Shown one piece after another: positions 26,629 through 34,945 of a stretch of DNA of 64,000 bases. The DNA is from an uncultured Lachnospiraceae bacterium (lineage in GTDB: Bacteria > Bacillota > Clostridia > Lachnospirales > Lachnospiraceae), in the NCBI GenBank assembly GCA_910577165.1, contig CAJTLX010000002.1, positions 62,001-126,000 on the forward strand. The letters are read 5' to 3'. Position 1 is the first letter of the stretch; every line of letters starts with the position of its first letter. The notes below the pieces were generated by a model. That model searched no databases, was not told the DNA's origin, and was given only the letters and a program-made list of their open reading frames with translations. The translations under genes and the position numbers were made by a program.

Positions 26629-27150
26629 TCACCGCCCCGCTAATATCACACTTGCGATAAGCCCCACAAAGGTTGCAAGCAAAGCCCCAGGAAGTGTCCA
26701 GCGAGTCCTGTTTACTTTTGCTGTCATATAATAAACCGAAAGTGTATAAAAAATTGTTTCTGTACACGACATAGAAATTGACGCAATACGTCCAATCAGG
26801 GAATCTGTTCCATATTTTTGATAGATATCCAATAAAAGCCCCGTTGCTGCGGAGGAAGAAAACATTTTTACAACGGACAGGGGGATGAGTTCCACCGGAA
26901 AATGCAAAAATTTTGCGATGGGATGCAGCAGCTGACCAAGCGCGTCCAATGCCCCGGATGCGCGCAAAATCCCCACACCCATCATCAGTCCCACCAGAGT
27001 TGGCAGGATTGAAACTACGGTGGTAAGCCCCTTCTTCGCACCCTTTACAAATTCATCGTAGACATTGACCTTCATCAACAGCCCAAAGCCAATAACATAA
27101 AAAAAGATGAGCGGCATAATATAATCGGACAGATAGACCAAAAACCCCAT
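26629..27150 (-). CDS. spmB: Spore maturation protein SpmB
   Basis: A 173-residue membrane protein of the nucleoside-recognition/Gate family. It has several transmembrane helices, the family-typical SILPTLVGLMMGVGILRASGALD, and FSSSAATGLLLDIYQKYGTDS followed by SMSCTETIFYTLSVYY. In Bacillus, SpmA and SpmB act in dehydration of the spore core. SpmA is normally encoded just upstream, but here the upstream gene is on the other strand, so SpmB stands alone or its partner is elsewhere. ATG 27150 follows GCGGGGAATTTTT; the longer GTG start at 27165 is less likely. Confidence 0.88.
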   Translation of the reverse strand: MGFLVYLSDYIMPLIFFYVIGFGLLMKVNVYDEFVKGAKKGLTTVVSILPTLVGLMMGVGILRASGALDALGQLLHPIAKFLHFPVELIPLSVVKMFSSSAATGLLLDIYQKYGTDSLIGRIASISMSCTETIFYTLSVYYMTAKVNRTRWTLPGALLATFVGLIASVILAGR

Positions 27151-27236
27151 AAAAATTCCCCGCACAGACGTACTCTCATCTATGGATATGCCTATACGGG
27201 GAAATTTAGAATATTTGTCTTTTTTTTATCTTCTAT

Positions 27237-27265
27237 TTGCAAAATCGTTCTATTTTTGTTATAAT
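27237..27265 (+). promoter_or_regulatory. Sigma-A promoter of the PIN/NYN-like gene
   Basis: TTGCAA (27237-27242), 17-base spacer, TATAAT (27260-27265). The start codon is about 120 bases downstream, leaving a leader of unknown role. Confidence 0.7.
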
Positions 27266-27387
27266 ACTTCTATTAGATAAACATACAATTACTAACTGGA
27301 ACGCCGCAGGTATTGTGTGCAAAGGACAGCGTGTCCTGCCATCTTTTTGTAACAGACCATCCACTTTGCGGCAGAATGAGAGAAATT

Positions 27388-28098
27388 ATGGCAACAAAAA
27401 AAATTTTTTTAGTCGATACGGAGAATGTCGGCTCAACCTGGAAGGATCTACTGCCGATAAAGACAGCCTCCGACCAGATCTTACTGTTTTTTACCGAGAA
27501 TTCCCCAAATATATCCTATGTGGATCTTGAGCTGATTCTCCAGTTTCCGGATCGCGTGGAGATGATTAAATGCAATCCGGGAAAAAATGGACTGGATTTT
27601 CAGCTGGTAAGTTATCTCGGCTATCTGTTAAAAACTGCGTCAAAGTCCAACTATATCATTGTTTCCAACGATAGCGGCTTTGATGCAGTGGTAAAATTCT
27701 GGCAAGATCGCGGAATGTCGATCTCAAGGATGAACGTTCACCGCATATTGCAGCCAAATTCCATACCGGATCCAAAGAAGTCCGTCGATGCCGCTGCGAC
27801 AAAACCGAAAAGAGAGACTGCCGTGCCTCCCGCCGAACCTCCCTGCTCCGATGGCGATATTGAGTTTGACTTTTCTAACCTGACGGTCTCCGAAAGAGAA
27901 GATCTTTTGCGCAAATATCTCCCGCAGGAATTTTACGAGGATCAAAAATCCTTTGAGACCATCTCCGATATTATGTTTGGGCATGATACACAAAATCACC
28001 ACCAGCTGCATCTCGCGTTCGTCAAGAATTTTGGCGATGAGAAGGGGACTCTGCTCTACAAAACCTTCCGCAAACATCTGTCAGAATTTCGCGCATAA
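27388..28098 (+). CDS. PIN/NYN-like nuclease-fold protein
   Basis: A 236-residue protein from ATG 27388 (preceded by GAGAGAAATT). The N-terminal 120 residues have the acidic pattern of PIN/NYN ribonucleases: KIFLVDTENVGSTW (D10, E12, N13), KNGLDFQLVSYLGYLL (D70) and IIVSNDSGFDAVVKFW (D95, D99). A linker follows, then a small helical C-terminal domain of about 70 residues (LLRKYLPQEFYEDQKSFETI). All acidic residues needed for metal binding are in place, so it may cut RNA. It is single, convergent with the ABC-F gene, and not next to any antitoxin. Confidence 0.8.
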   Translation: MATKKIFLVDTENVGSTWKDLLPIKTASDQILLFFTENSPNISYVDLELILQFPDRVEMIKCNPGKNGLDFQLVSYLGYLLKTASKSNYIIVSNDSGFDAVVKFWQDRGMSISRMNVHRILQPNSIPDPKKSVDAAATKPKRETAVPPAEPPCSDGDIEFDFSNLTVSEREDLLRKYLPQEFYEDQKSFETISDIMFGHDTQNHHQLHLAFVKNFGDEKGTLLYKTFRKHLSEFRA

Positions 28099-28131
28099 TT
28101 AAAGGGATACCGGAGAAAAATTCGCCGCTTT

Positions 28132-29625
28132 TTATTTTATCCGCTGAATTTTTCCCCCCTTTACTTCCAAAATTTCCGTTGCGACTTTGCGGATAAATTC
28201 TCTGTCGTGGGATACAAAAATTAGGGTTCCCTGATACTCGGAAAACATTGTTTCAATTGCCTCGATCGATAAAAGATCGAGATAGTTCGTCGGCTCGTCA
28301 AGGATAAGCAAGTTGACCTGCGAGACAAAGAGTTTTGCAAACGCAAGCTTGATGCGCTCCCCGCCGGAAAGTACTCCGGCGGGCTTTTTCATATCGCTCT
28401 CAAAAAAGAGCAGACGAGCCAATACGATGCGAGCCACGGACTCCTTTTGTACACTCACTTCCATAATATTATCCAACACATTTTTTTTATAATCAATCGT
28501 GGAAAGATTTTGTTCAAACAGCCCAATGGAAGCCTTTGGCACTACAGAGATTGCCTCCGATGCAAGCTTTCCACAAATTAAATGTAGCAGCGTACTCTTC
28601 CCCGCACCGTTGTTCCCGACAATGGCAACACGGCTGTGATTTTCAATCTGAAAGGACGCGTCGTCAAAGATCTTTATCCCGTTCTCATAGGAGAAGGAAA
28701 GATGTTCTCCTCTGATTACAATCTTATTTTCCGGCGGGTCAGTAAGGCGAAAATCCGGGCGGATTTTTGGGAGTTCCCTCGGTTTCTCCTTCACTTCCAT
28801 CGACGAGATCCGCTGTTTTACATTTGCTGCGGATTTTTCCATTTTGCGTGCCTTTGCATCCTTTGGATGATGTGAGAGAAAATTGCGCAGCCCCGCCTCC
28901 CGCGGTGTCATATTGCGCGGTCGTTTTTCAATCTGTTTCGCGTGTTCCTTTTTTTCCTGATAAACTTTTTCAAGTCTGCGCTTCTCGGCGGTATAATTCT
29001 CATATTCCGTCCATTGCCTTGCGACAAGTGCCCGCTTCTGTTCCATATAATCATTATAATTTCCCTCATAGCTTATCAATTTGCCATTCTCAAGTTCAAG
29101 AATACGGGTACAGAGTGCGTTTAACAGTGTGCGGTCATGACTGATCAAAATCAGGGTATCCACAGCGTAAAGTTTGCGTGTTAAAGTTTCAATTCCCGCA
29201 GCATCCAGATTTGATGTCGGCTCATCCAAAAAAACAAGGGGATTGTCCGTTGAAAAAACCTGCGCTAACCTCAGTCTGGTTTCCTCCCCGCCGCTTAACG
29301 CCTCCGAATAAATCTTATTCTGGATATGCAGATCACTTAAAATTTTGCCGTTAAACTCCGGGGTAAAATCCTTTTTTCCTCTTTCCTGATCCATCTCTGC
29401 AAACTGATGAAAAAAACAAATATCACAGTTTGCTTTTACCGTGCCATAATCGGGTGCAAGTTCCCCCGAAAGAATTCGCAGCAAAGTGGTTTTTCCCGCT
29501 CCGTTAGTCCCAACTAACCCTATTTTTTCTCCCTCGTAAACATTCAGGCGATCGATACGAAAAAGTTCTCGATCGCCAAATTTCATTCTGATATTTTCCG
29601 CTTTAATATACTGTTTTTCTGACAT
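28132..29625 (-). CDS. ABC-F family ATPase (ribosome protection type)
   Basis: A 497-residue protein with two ABC domains in one chain and no membrane part. Walker A motifs are GTNGAGKTTLL and GNNGAGKSTLL, signatures SGGEETRLRLA and SGGERIKLAFA, and Walker B motifs VFLDEPTSNLD and LILDEPTNYLD. The linker (about 180-300) is charged and helical, as in ABC-F proteins that reach into the ribosomal exit site. Size and linker suggest an antibiotic-resistance or translation factor relative. I take ATG 29625, with GGAGGGATTTT upstream, over the in-frame ATG at 29703. A long leader with a consensus promoter precedes it, as is usual for drug-inducible ABC-F genes. Confidence 0.88.
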   Translation of the reverse strand: MSEKQYIKAENIRMKFGDRELFRIDRLNVYEGEKIGLVGTNGAGKTTLLRILSGELAPDYGTVKANCDICFFHQFAEMDQERGKKDFTPEFNGKILSDLHIQNKIYSEALSGGEETRLRLAQVFSTDNPLVFLDEPTSNLDAAGIETLTRKLYAVDTLILISHDRTLLNALCTRILELENGKLISYEGNYNDYMEQKRALVARQWTEYENYTAEKRRLEKVYQEKKEHAKQIEKRPRNMTPREAGLRNFLSHHPKDAKARKMEKSAANVKQRISSMEVKEKPRELPKIRPDFRLTDPPENKIVIRGEHLSFSYENGIKIFDDASFQIENHSRVAIVGNNGAGKSTLLHLICGKLASEAISVVPKASIGLFEQNLSTIDYKKNVLDNIMEVSVQKESVARIVLARLLFFESDMKKPAGVLSGGERIKLAFAKLFVSQVNLLILDEPTNYLDLLSIEAIETMFSEYQGTLIFVSHDREFIRKVATEILEVKGGKIQRIK

Positions 29626-29984
29626 AAAATCCCTCCGTTCAGTCAAGCGGGCAAGATTTCCCGCACATAAAAAAGAGAGATTATCGTTCAAATATTTACA
29701 CACCTAAACCAACGCCGGAGTCTTCTCCGACAAAGATAAATAAAATTACCGCTATGTTTTGATGGATTGGAATAGCGCGGAAAACGCGCACTTAAAGGCA
29801 TGGTCGATCTTATCCGATAATCTCCAAATTTCACAGAAACCACTAAAATAAGGCGCAGAAGTCCCTGTAAAGTTACATTCCCTGGGAAATTATCAAATAA
29901 TAATTATCATTCTTCGACCACCTTTCAGAAATTTCGCGGAAGATGTTATAATTTCAGACTGTGATTTTCCGCCGCGATACTTTT
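29626..29984 (-). promoter_or_regulatory. Structured leader of the ABC-F gene, possible attenuator
   Basis: The transcript would have about 350 untranslated bases. Read on the minus strand it holds a tiny ORF with a ribosome site (AAAGGTGGTCGAAGA, then ATG ATA ATT ATT ATT TGA, coding MIIII, at about 29909-29892), the hairpins GCGCG/CGCGC near 29778, GTCGGAG/CTCCGGC near 29722 and GCGGG/CCCGC near 29655, and a U-rich run CTCTTTTTT near 29672. This matches the plan of leaders where ribosome stalling on a short peptide switches a terminator, but no folding was computed. Confidence 0.5.
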
Positions 29985-30013
29985 ATCATAATGGATAGAA
30001 ATAAAAATGTCAA
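29985..30013 (-). promoter_or_regulatory. Consensus sigma-A promoter of the ABC-F gene
   Basis: Minus strand: TTGACA (30013-30008), 17-base spacer, TATGAT (29990-29985). It abuts the repeat element at 30024-30079. Confidence 0.85.
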
Positions 30014-30023
30014 GGGGATTTTT

Positions 30024-30079
30024 CTATATATTCAGTGATTAAAAATCACCGAGTATATAGACCCTCCGGGGGATGCGCA
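30024..30079. repeat. Hairpin plus an 18-base motif shared with 44.4 kb
   Basis: A 16-base imperfect stem (30024-30040/30044-30060) is followed by CCCTCCGGGGGATGCGCA (30062-30079). The same 18 bases occur at 44403-44420 beside a hairpin-forming sequence, and a shorter match at 44517. This looks like a small dispersed element. Confidence 0.7.
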
Positions 30080-30136
30080 CTCGCACGAAGATGTAGATGC
30101 CGCTTCAGCGGCCGTACTCGGCGCAGATGGCGATAA

Positions 30137-30601
30137 TTAATCGCCATTTATATAATTCCCCCGCTTTACCTTCCGCACGATCTCAAGCGGCAGACTTTTT
30201 AACTGCTCAAATGCCTGTTTGGTCGCAGTTTCTATCTGGCTGATCTCTTCTTTGGTAAACTTTTTTTGTTCAAATACTTCCAACAGTGCCGCCCGATAAT
30301 CTCTTTTATGCTTTTTGTTCAGACTATTCCAGTTGACCTCACAAAACCTGGCGATTATATCGTCTTTTACGGAAAGCTTTTTTTGCAGAATCAGAACGCT
30401 TAATACTGGATAGCCAGCATATCCCTGCCAGAGTGTCGCGTTGTCCGTGGAAGAATAGGTATTGTCCTGCCATTCTACTTTGTATGTTTTTGTTTTGTCC
30501 GAGGAAGTCACGATCGCACTGCTTCCCTCCACTGTTACACGCTTGTCCGCAAGAGCGGAATATGCCTCATAAAATTTTTCAATTGGCGGTAATTTTTGCA
30601 T
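30137..30601 (-). CDS. Unrecognised 154-residue protein
   Basis: A soluble basic/acidic mixed protein with no signal peptide. It starts MQKLPPIEKFYEAYSALAD and contains KTYKVEWQDNTYSSTDNATLWQGYAGYPVLSVLI, a small beta unit, then two helices (FCEVNWNSLNKKHKRDYRAALLEV and FTKEEISQIETATKQAFEQL). The layout is a small folded domain, probably cytoplasmic. ATG 30601 follows AAAAGAAAGGAGCTTATT. It lies upstream of the ABC-F promoter and downstream of the PH-like gene, with no sign that either is related in function. Confidence 0.6.
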   Translation of the reverse strand: MQKLPPIEKFYEAYSALADKRVTVEGSSAIVTSSDKTKTYKVEWQDNTYSSTDNATLWQGYAGYPVLSVLILQKKLSVKDDIIARFCEVNWNSLNKKHKRDYRAALLEVFEQKKFTKEEISQIETATKQAFEQLKSLPLEIVRKVKRGNYINGD

Positions 30602-30631
30602 AATAAGCTCCTTTCTTTTGCTGCAATAAAA

Positions 30632-30928
30632 TCACAAGCAGCACATTATATTCATATATTTGAAAAATCTTTTTGGATTTGAGATAAGGAAATCATGTTG
30701 TTTTCCATTTTTTAACACAATCGTAACCGCAGGATATACCCCTCCCATATGAGCAATAGGATTAAAAGAGAAATTTTCTATTTCTTCATATGGGAACATA
30801 ACTTTCGCATATCTTGCGGGAACGGTCATTATCTTATGGGCAGTAAAGTAAAATCCATCATCTTTCAATGTGATAATTCCACCATGCGCTCCTTCCGCGT
30901 ATACCGCCGCAATAAAATGTTTTTTCAT
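30632..30928 (-). CDS. Unrecognised small protein, PH-like fold suspected
   Basis: A 98-residue protein from ATG 30928 (GGAGGAAAGTGGGAAG upstream). The alternating strands GGIITLKDDGFYFTAH, VMFPYEEIENFSFN and VTIVLKNGKQHDFLIS, then a C-terminal helix, recall bacterial PH-like or GRAM-like domains. There is no export signal. It sits 30 bases upstream of the 154-residue gene on the same strand and may be co-transcribed with it. Confidence 0.55.
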   Translation of the reverse strand: MKKHFIAAVYAEGAHGGIITLKDDGFYFTAHKIMTVPARYAKVMFPYEEIENFSFNPIAHMGGVYPAVTIVLKNGKQHDFLISNPKRFFKYMNIMCCL

Positions 30929-31069
30929 CTTCCCACTTTCCTCCCTCAAATATTTTCAAATACACTCTGATAAAGATTAACTCCATATAAAAATTTTACC
31001 ATATTTCTCTTAAATTTACAAGAACATTTTTTATTAAAACAATAATTTTGCGATATTATAATAATTTTC

Positions 31070-31098
31070 TGGAAAACCGCAATCTAATATGCTATACT
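31070..31098 (+). promoter_or_regulatory. Candidate promoter of the GH51 gene
   Basis: TGGAAA (31070-31075), 17 bases, TATACT (31093-31098), then ribosome site AAAGGAGGC before ATG 31136. The -35 match is poor. Confidence 0.45.
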
Positions 31099-31135
31099 AA
31101 GGATAATCAATCCAAATTTTAAAGGAGGCTATCCC

Positions 31136-33166
31136 ATGGAACTTAAAATCAGTGCGGCTCGCCGCGCCACAATTCAGCCCGATATGATTGGGCTCTTCTT
31201 TGAAGATATCAATTACGCGGCGGATGGCGGGCTGTACGCAGAAATGATCGAAAATCGATCTTTCGAGTTTGTCCGGGCGAGCGGCGATGCGAAAGATTAC
31301 TATTTTGAATATGACGGGCTTTACGGCTGGGGTGCTTACCCGAAGGATGCCCCCATCTGCCTGCGCACCGTGCAGGGCAGTCCGCTCTCCGAGGAAAACC
31401 CTCACTATCTGCGCGTTACAACACAACAGCCAAAAACTGGATTTTGCAATCAGGGCTATGGCGGTATTGCCTTAAAACAGGGGATGGACTACCATATCAC
31501 TTTCTTTGCGCGCTGTGTTTCCTACCAGAGCAATTTTCGCGTAGAGATCGTAAAGGATGGAAAATGCTATGCCTTCGATGAGGTTTCCTGCGAGGCTTAC
31601 AGCGAGGAAACTTACAATTATTTTCGCAGATATCACTTAAATCTGCACGCCGATGAAAACATTACGGGAGCGACCTTTGTTTTGCTTTTAACCGGGGAGG
31701 GAACGGTCGAATTTGATTTTATTTCAATGTTCCCGAAAGACGCTGTGGCAGGAATTTTTCGAAAGGACTTATTTGATGCTTTAAAAGCGTTAAAACCTGG
31801 ATTTTTACGCTTTCCGGGCGGCTGTATTGTCGAGGGAAATACACTTTCCAACCGCTACCGCTACAAGGATTCCCTGACTGAGCCATGGAACCGAAAAAAT
31901 AACTGGAACCGCTGGGCAGTGCATGAAAATTGCAGGGAAAATAATTTCTGCGGAAAATATTCCCACTATAATCAGACGCTTGGACTTGGATACTATGAAT
32001 ATTTCCTGCTCTGCGAACTAATTGGCGCGAAGCCCCTGCCGGTGATGAATGTGGGTTTTGCCTGTCAGTACCAGTCCACGGAGCAAATCGCAATCACCAG
32101 CCCGGAATTTGCAATGTTTGTTCAGGATACGCTTGATCTAATTGAGTTTGCCAATGGCGACACCAACACAATCTGGGGGGCAATGCGCGAGGAAATGGGG
32201 CATCCGGAACCATTTGGACTTACACTTTTAGGGATCGGCAACGAACAGTGGGAGACTGAACAGGCGGATTTTTTTGAGCGTTATATGGCGTTTGAACAGG
32301 CCATCCACGATCATTATCCTTACATCCGCCTAATTGGTTCCGCGGGACCGGATATCACCTCGGCGCGCTATACGGCCGCCTGGGATTTCTACCGTGAGCA
32401 TGCGGATAAAAAAGATTTCGTGTACGCCGTGGACGAACATTATTATGTCAAGCCGGAATGGCTGTATAATCATGTGGATTTCTACGATAATTACCCGCGC
32501 GATGTTAAGGTATTTTCCGGCGAGTATGCCGCGCATCCAAAAAGTGGGATGAACCGTCCGGATGCAAATACTTTGGAGGGCGCGCTCAGCGAGGCGGCTT
32601 TCCTAACAAATCTTGAGCGCAATGCGGATGTGGTGGTGATGGCTTCCTACGCGCCGCTTTTTGCAAGACTTGACTATGCGCAATGGTCGCCGGATATGAT
32701 CTGGTTTGATGAAACAAATATTTATCCGACGGCAAGTTATTATGTTCAGCAACTCTATTCCTGCAATATGGGAAATGTCACCCTTGATACCTTCGGACAG
32801 GAGAAGGAGGCGGCAAAAGAGGGACTGTATTATTCGGTCAGCTACGGGGAAAAAGAAGCGGAAGTTATCTTAAAGATTGTGAATGCAAATGAGGAGGCAC
32901 GCACGGTTTTCTTACAAGTGGAAGAGGGACTTATCCCGCACGGAAATGGAAATTACCGGGCAAAGACACTTGCGGCGGCAAAGGCGAATGGGGAAATGGC
33001 AGCAGAGAAAACGGAGATGGCAGAACAAACGGAGGATGTGGAAAATTCTGGAAATATCATATCTGCACGCTTACTTCCGGAGGCGGTGTCCGTGACCGAA
33101 TCGGAAGGCGTACTGGAAGATGGAATTATACTGCCGGGAAAATCATTTACAATACTAAGGTTTTAA
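31136..33166 (+). CDS. GH51 alpha-L-arabinofuranosidase
   Basis: A 676-residue enzyme. The N-terminus GLFFEDINYAADGGLYAEMIENRSFE is diagnostic of GH51. The acid/base Glu is in LLGIGNEQWE (E370) and the nucleophile in VFSGEYAAH (E463). The substrate loop FLRFPGGCIVEGN is intact. A carbohydrate-binding-like insertion lies at about 60-200, and the usual C-terminal beta domain contains a polar insertion near residues 600-645. No signal peptide: it removes arabinofuranosyl groups from imported oligosaccharides in the cytoplasm. It is a single-gene unit without a transporter or regulator beside it. Confidence 0.93.
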   Translation: MELKISAARRATIQPDMIGLFFEDINYAADGGLYAEMIENRSFEFVRASGDAKDYYFEYDGLYGWGAYPKDAPICLRTVQGSPLSEENPHYLRVTTQQPKTGFCNQGYGGIALKQGMDYHITFFARCVSYQSNFRVEIVKDGKCYAFDEVSCEAYSEETYNYFRRYHLNLHADENITGATFVLLLTGEGTVEFDFISMFPKDAVAGIFRKDLFDALKALKPGFLRFPGGCIVEGNTLSNRYRYKDSLTEPWNRKNNWNRWAVHENCRENNFCGKYSHYNQTLGLGYYEYFLLCELIGAKPLPVMNVGFACQYQSTEQIAITSPEFAMFVQDTLDLIEFANGDTNTIWGAMREEMGHPEPFGLTLLGIGNEQWETEQADFFERYMAFEQAIHDHYPYIRLIGSAGPDITSARYTAAWDFYREHADKKDFVYAVDEHYYVKPEWLYNHVDFYDNYPRDVKVFSGEYAAHPKSGMNRPDANTLEGALSEAAFLTNLERNADVVVMASYAPLFARLDYAQWSPDMIWFDETNIYPTASYYVQQLYSCNMGNVTLDTFGQEKEAAKEGLYYSVSYGEKEAEVILKIVNANEEARTVFLQVEEGLIPHGNGNYRAKTLAAAKANGEMAAEKTEMAEQTEDVENSGNIISARLLPEAVSVTESEGVLEDGIILPGKSFTILRF

Positions 33167-33330
33167 GCCAAAAGCAACCAAGCCTGTTCATTAATAATAT
33201 TTACTTTAGCTTTAATTAAGAAAATAGAACGTGTTACAAAACATAGCAATCCAAACAATATACAATCTAATTTGCCATTTCATAATTATAAAGATAAAAT
33301 TGCTTGTAATTTTGTAGCACTTTCTTTTTT

Positions 33331-33344
33331 CGAACATTTGTTCT
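33331..33344. promoter_or_regulatory. Near-consensus LexA (SOS) box
   Basis: CGAACATTTGTTCT matches the Gram-positive LexA site CGAAC-N4-GTTCG at 9 of 10 fixed positions; only the last base differs. It ends eight bases before the -35 of the DUF4065 operon. Confidence 0.6.
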
Positions 33345-33352
33345 TATTTTCC

Positions 33353-33381
33353 TTGACAACTTATATAAGCTATGTTAATAT
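33353..33381 (+). promoter_or_regulatory. Sigma-A promoter of the DUF4065/membrane-protein pair
   Basis: TTGACA (33353-33358), 17 bases, TAATAT (33376-33381). The spacer contains the perfect palindrome CTTATATAAG (33360-33369), a candidate operator for autoregulation. Confidence 0.8.
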
Positions 33382-33424
33382 TATAATAAAAGAATGAATT
33401 TTATATCAAGTGAGGAGGGATAGC

Positions 33425-33850
33425 ATGTATGATGCGTTGGATGTAGCAAAATATATTATAACATATTGTAAGAAAAATCAGAAACCAATCAGTAACTTAA
33501 AATTACAGAAACTTTTATACTTCGTTCAGGCACAGTTCCTGGTCGGGGAAAATCATGCATGTTTTTATAACAGGATAGAAGCTTGGGACTTAGGTCCTGT
33601 TGTCCCGGATGTTTATCACCACTTTAAAATGTATGGAAGTAACCCGATTATTCTCTGGAAAGAGGGAAATTTTGGTGTATCTGCACATGACAGAGAAATA
33701 ATAAATATCATTGTCAATGACTGCAATGAATATACTGCATCCCAATTAGTAGAATTAACACATCAACAAACTCCGTGGATTCAAGCTAAAGAAAAGGGAT
33801 ATAACGAACAAATTACTAATGATTCCATAAAAGAGTTCTTTGATTTATGA
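33425..33850 (+). CDS. DUF4065 / Panacea (SocA-like) antitoxin
   Basis: A 141-residue protein. MYDALDVAKYIITYCKKN then PISNLKLQKLLYFVQAQFL are the classic DUF4065 start; AWDLGPVVPDVYHHFKMYGS and ELTHQQTPWIQA follow. This is the Panacea domain, known as an antitoxin domain shared by many toxin-antitoxin pairs and seen in SocA and phage GepA. ATG 33425 follows GAGGAGGGATAGC. The next gene overlaps it by four bases (ATGA), as expected for a toxin-antitoxin pair with the antitoxin first. The promoter with a palindromic spacer and a LexA-like box stands just upstream. Confidence 0.9.
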   Translation: MYDALDVAKYIITYCKKNQKPISNLKLQKLLYFVQAQFLVGENHACFYNRIEAWDLGPVVPDVYHHFKMYGSNPIILWKEGNFGVSAHDREIINIIVNDCNEYTASQLVELTHQQTPWIQAKEKGYNEQITNDSIKEFFDL

Positions 33851-34839
33851 GGTATCCTGTGATGAGAAAAACAAAAAATAAACCTTCCAAAATAGATATT
33901 AACAAAATCGTACCGAAAACGCAAGCTGACAATAAAAATCAATCTTATAAAAGTGAAGTTAATAAAAGCCAAAAGGACATTTTAAGCGAGATGGTCAATC
34001 AACTTCATAAAATTTGTCAAATGTTAAACAGTAGTGACTGCGAAATTCCGGAAGTTTATAAGCTTTTAAAAACTTATGATGAAACATATCACCGAGTTTT
34101 ATATTCTGCGGTAAGCGATTATATTTTCGATGCTAAAAGTAATACAAGTCTTAAAAAAGACGAAGATAAAGATATCCTCTTAGAATATCAAGTAAGTGAT
34201 TTGGTTATATATGCAGCCAGCCAAAATGATCTAAAAATGAAACAGATCACTATAAAATTATACGATCATATTACCCTTGCTATAAGACAATACACATCCC
34301 TGAAACAAAGTGAAGAGGAATATCGCGAAAAATTCAAACGGAATATAGAGCCGGTAAAAAACGACTTGATACGAGAATCAACTTCTCAATTATTAACCTT
34401 GGTTGGTATGTTTACTGCTCTTGCGTTTTTGATTTTCGGCGGCATCAGTTCTCTGGACAATTTATTTTCCGAAATGAATAATTTATCGATACTTAAATTA
34501 GTGACATTAGGATGTGTTTGGGGAATCTGCATTCTCAATTTAATATTTGTTTTTTTGATTTGCGTAAGTAAGATGACTCATTTACCTTTTGGATTTTCCG
34601 ACAAACCAGAGGTAAGCATAAGAGAAAAATATGCAGTTGTTTGGCTTAGTAATCTTATCTTATTAACATTACTTATGTTTAGTTTGGGTTTTATGTATAT
34701 AGACAAATATAGACTTATTAAATGGTTTGTTCAATGGACAGAATTAAATCCGATTTTATTCTTCGTTGCTTTTGTTCTTATATTAATCATGCTGTTTGGT
34801 GCAGGATTATATTTTATTTTTCACAGGAAGAAAGATTAA
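33847..34839 (+). CDS. Four-helix membrane protein, probable toxin partner of DUF4065
   Basis: A 330-residue protein with about 180 hydrophilic, Lys/Asp-rich residues followed by four transmembrane segments near 184-203, 215-242, 262-285 and 299-323. The RESTSQLLTLVGMFTALAF stretch before helix 1 looks like families of small 4-TM domains used in bacterial conflict proteins (inference). The gene overlaps the Panacea antitoxin by four bases. An alternative start at 33862 has GAGG eight bases before it. A membrane-acting toxin held in check by the antitoxin is the simplest reading. I recognise no named family. Confidence 0.75.
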   Translation: MRYPVMRKTKNKPSKIDINKIVPKTQADNKNQSYKSEVNKSQKDILSEMVNQLHKICQMLNSSDCEIPEVYKLLKTYDETYHRVLYSAVSDYIFDAKSNTSLKKDEDKDILLEYQVSDLVIYAASQNDLKMKQITIKLYDHITLAIRQYTSLKQSEEEYREKFKRNIEPVKNDLIRESTSQLLTLVGMFTALAFLIFGGISSLDNLFSEMNNLSILKLVTLGCVWGICILNLIFVFLICVSKMTHLPFGFSDKPEVSIREKYAVVWLSNLILLTLLMFSLGFMYIDKYRLIKWFVQWTELNPILFFVAFVLILIMLFGAGLYFIFHRKKD

Positions 34840-34850
34840 ATTAGGAAAGA

Positions 34851-34891
34851 GGACAGCAGACTTTCTCACAAACAGGTCCGCTGTCCCCTTT
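34851..34891. terminator. Terminator between convergent operons
   Basis: Stem GGACAGC...GAC / GTC.GCTGTCC (34851-34861/34876-34886) followed on the plus strand by CCTTTAATTCTT. It ends the DUF4065 operon and may also serve the GH94 gene. Confidence 0.65.
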
Positions 34892-34945
34892 AATTCTTAA
34901 TTTTCTAGTTCATTACAAATTTTTAATCTTACAATACCTTATTTC

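Noticed and set aside
33425..34839. DUF4065 gene as a phage remnant (GepA-like)
   Set aside because: No integrase, capsid or other phage gene is nearby and the overlap with a membrane protein fits a toxin-antitoxin pair.
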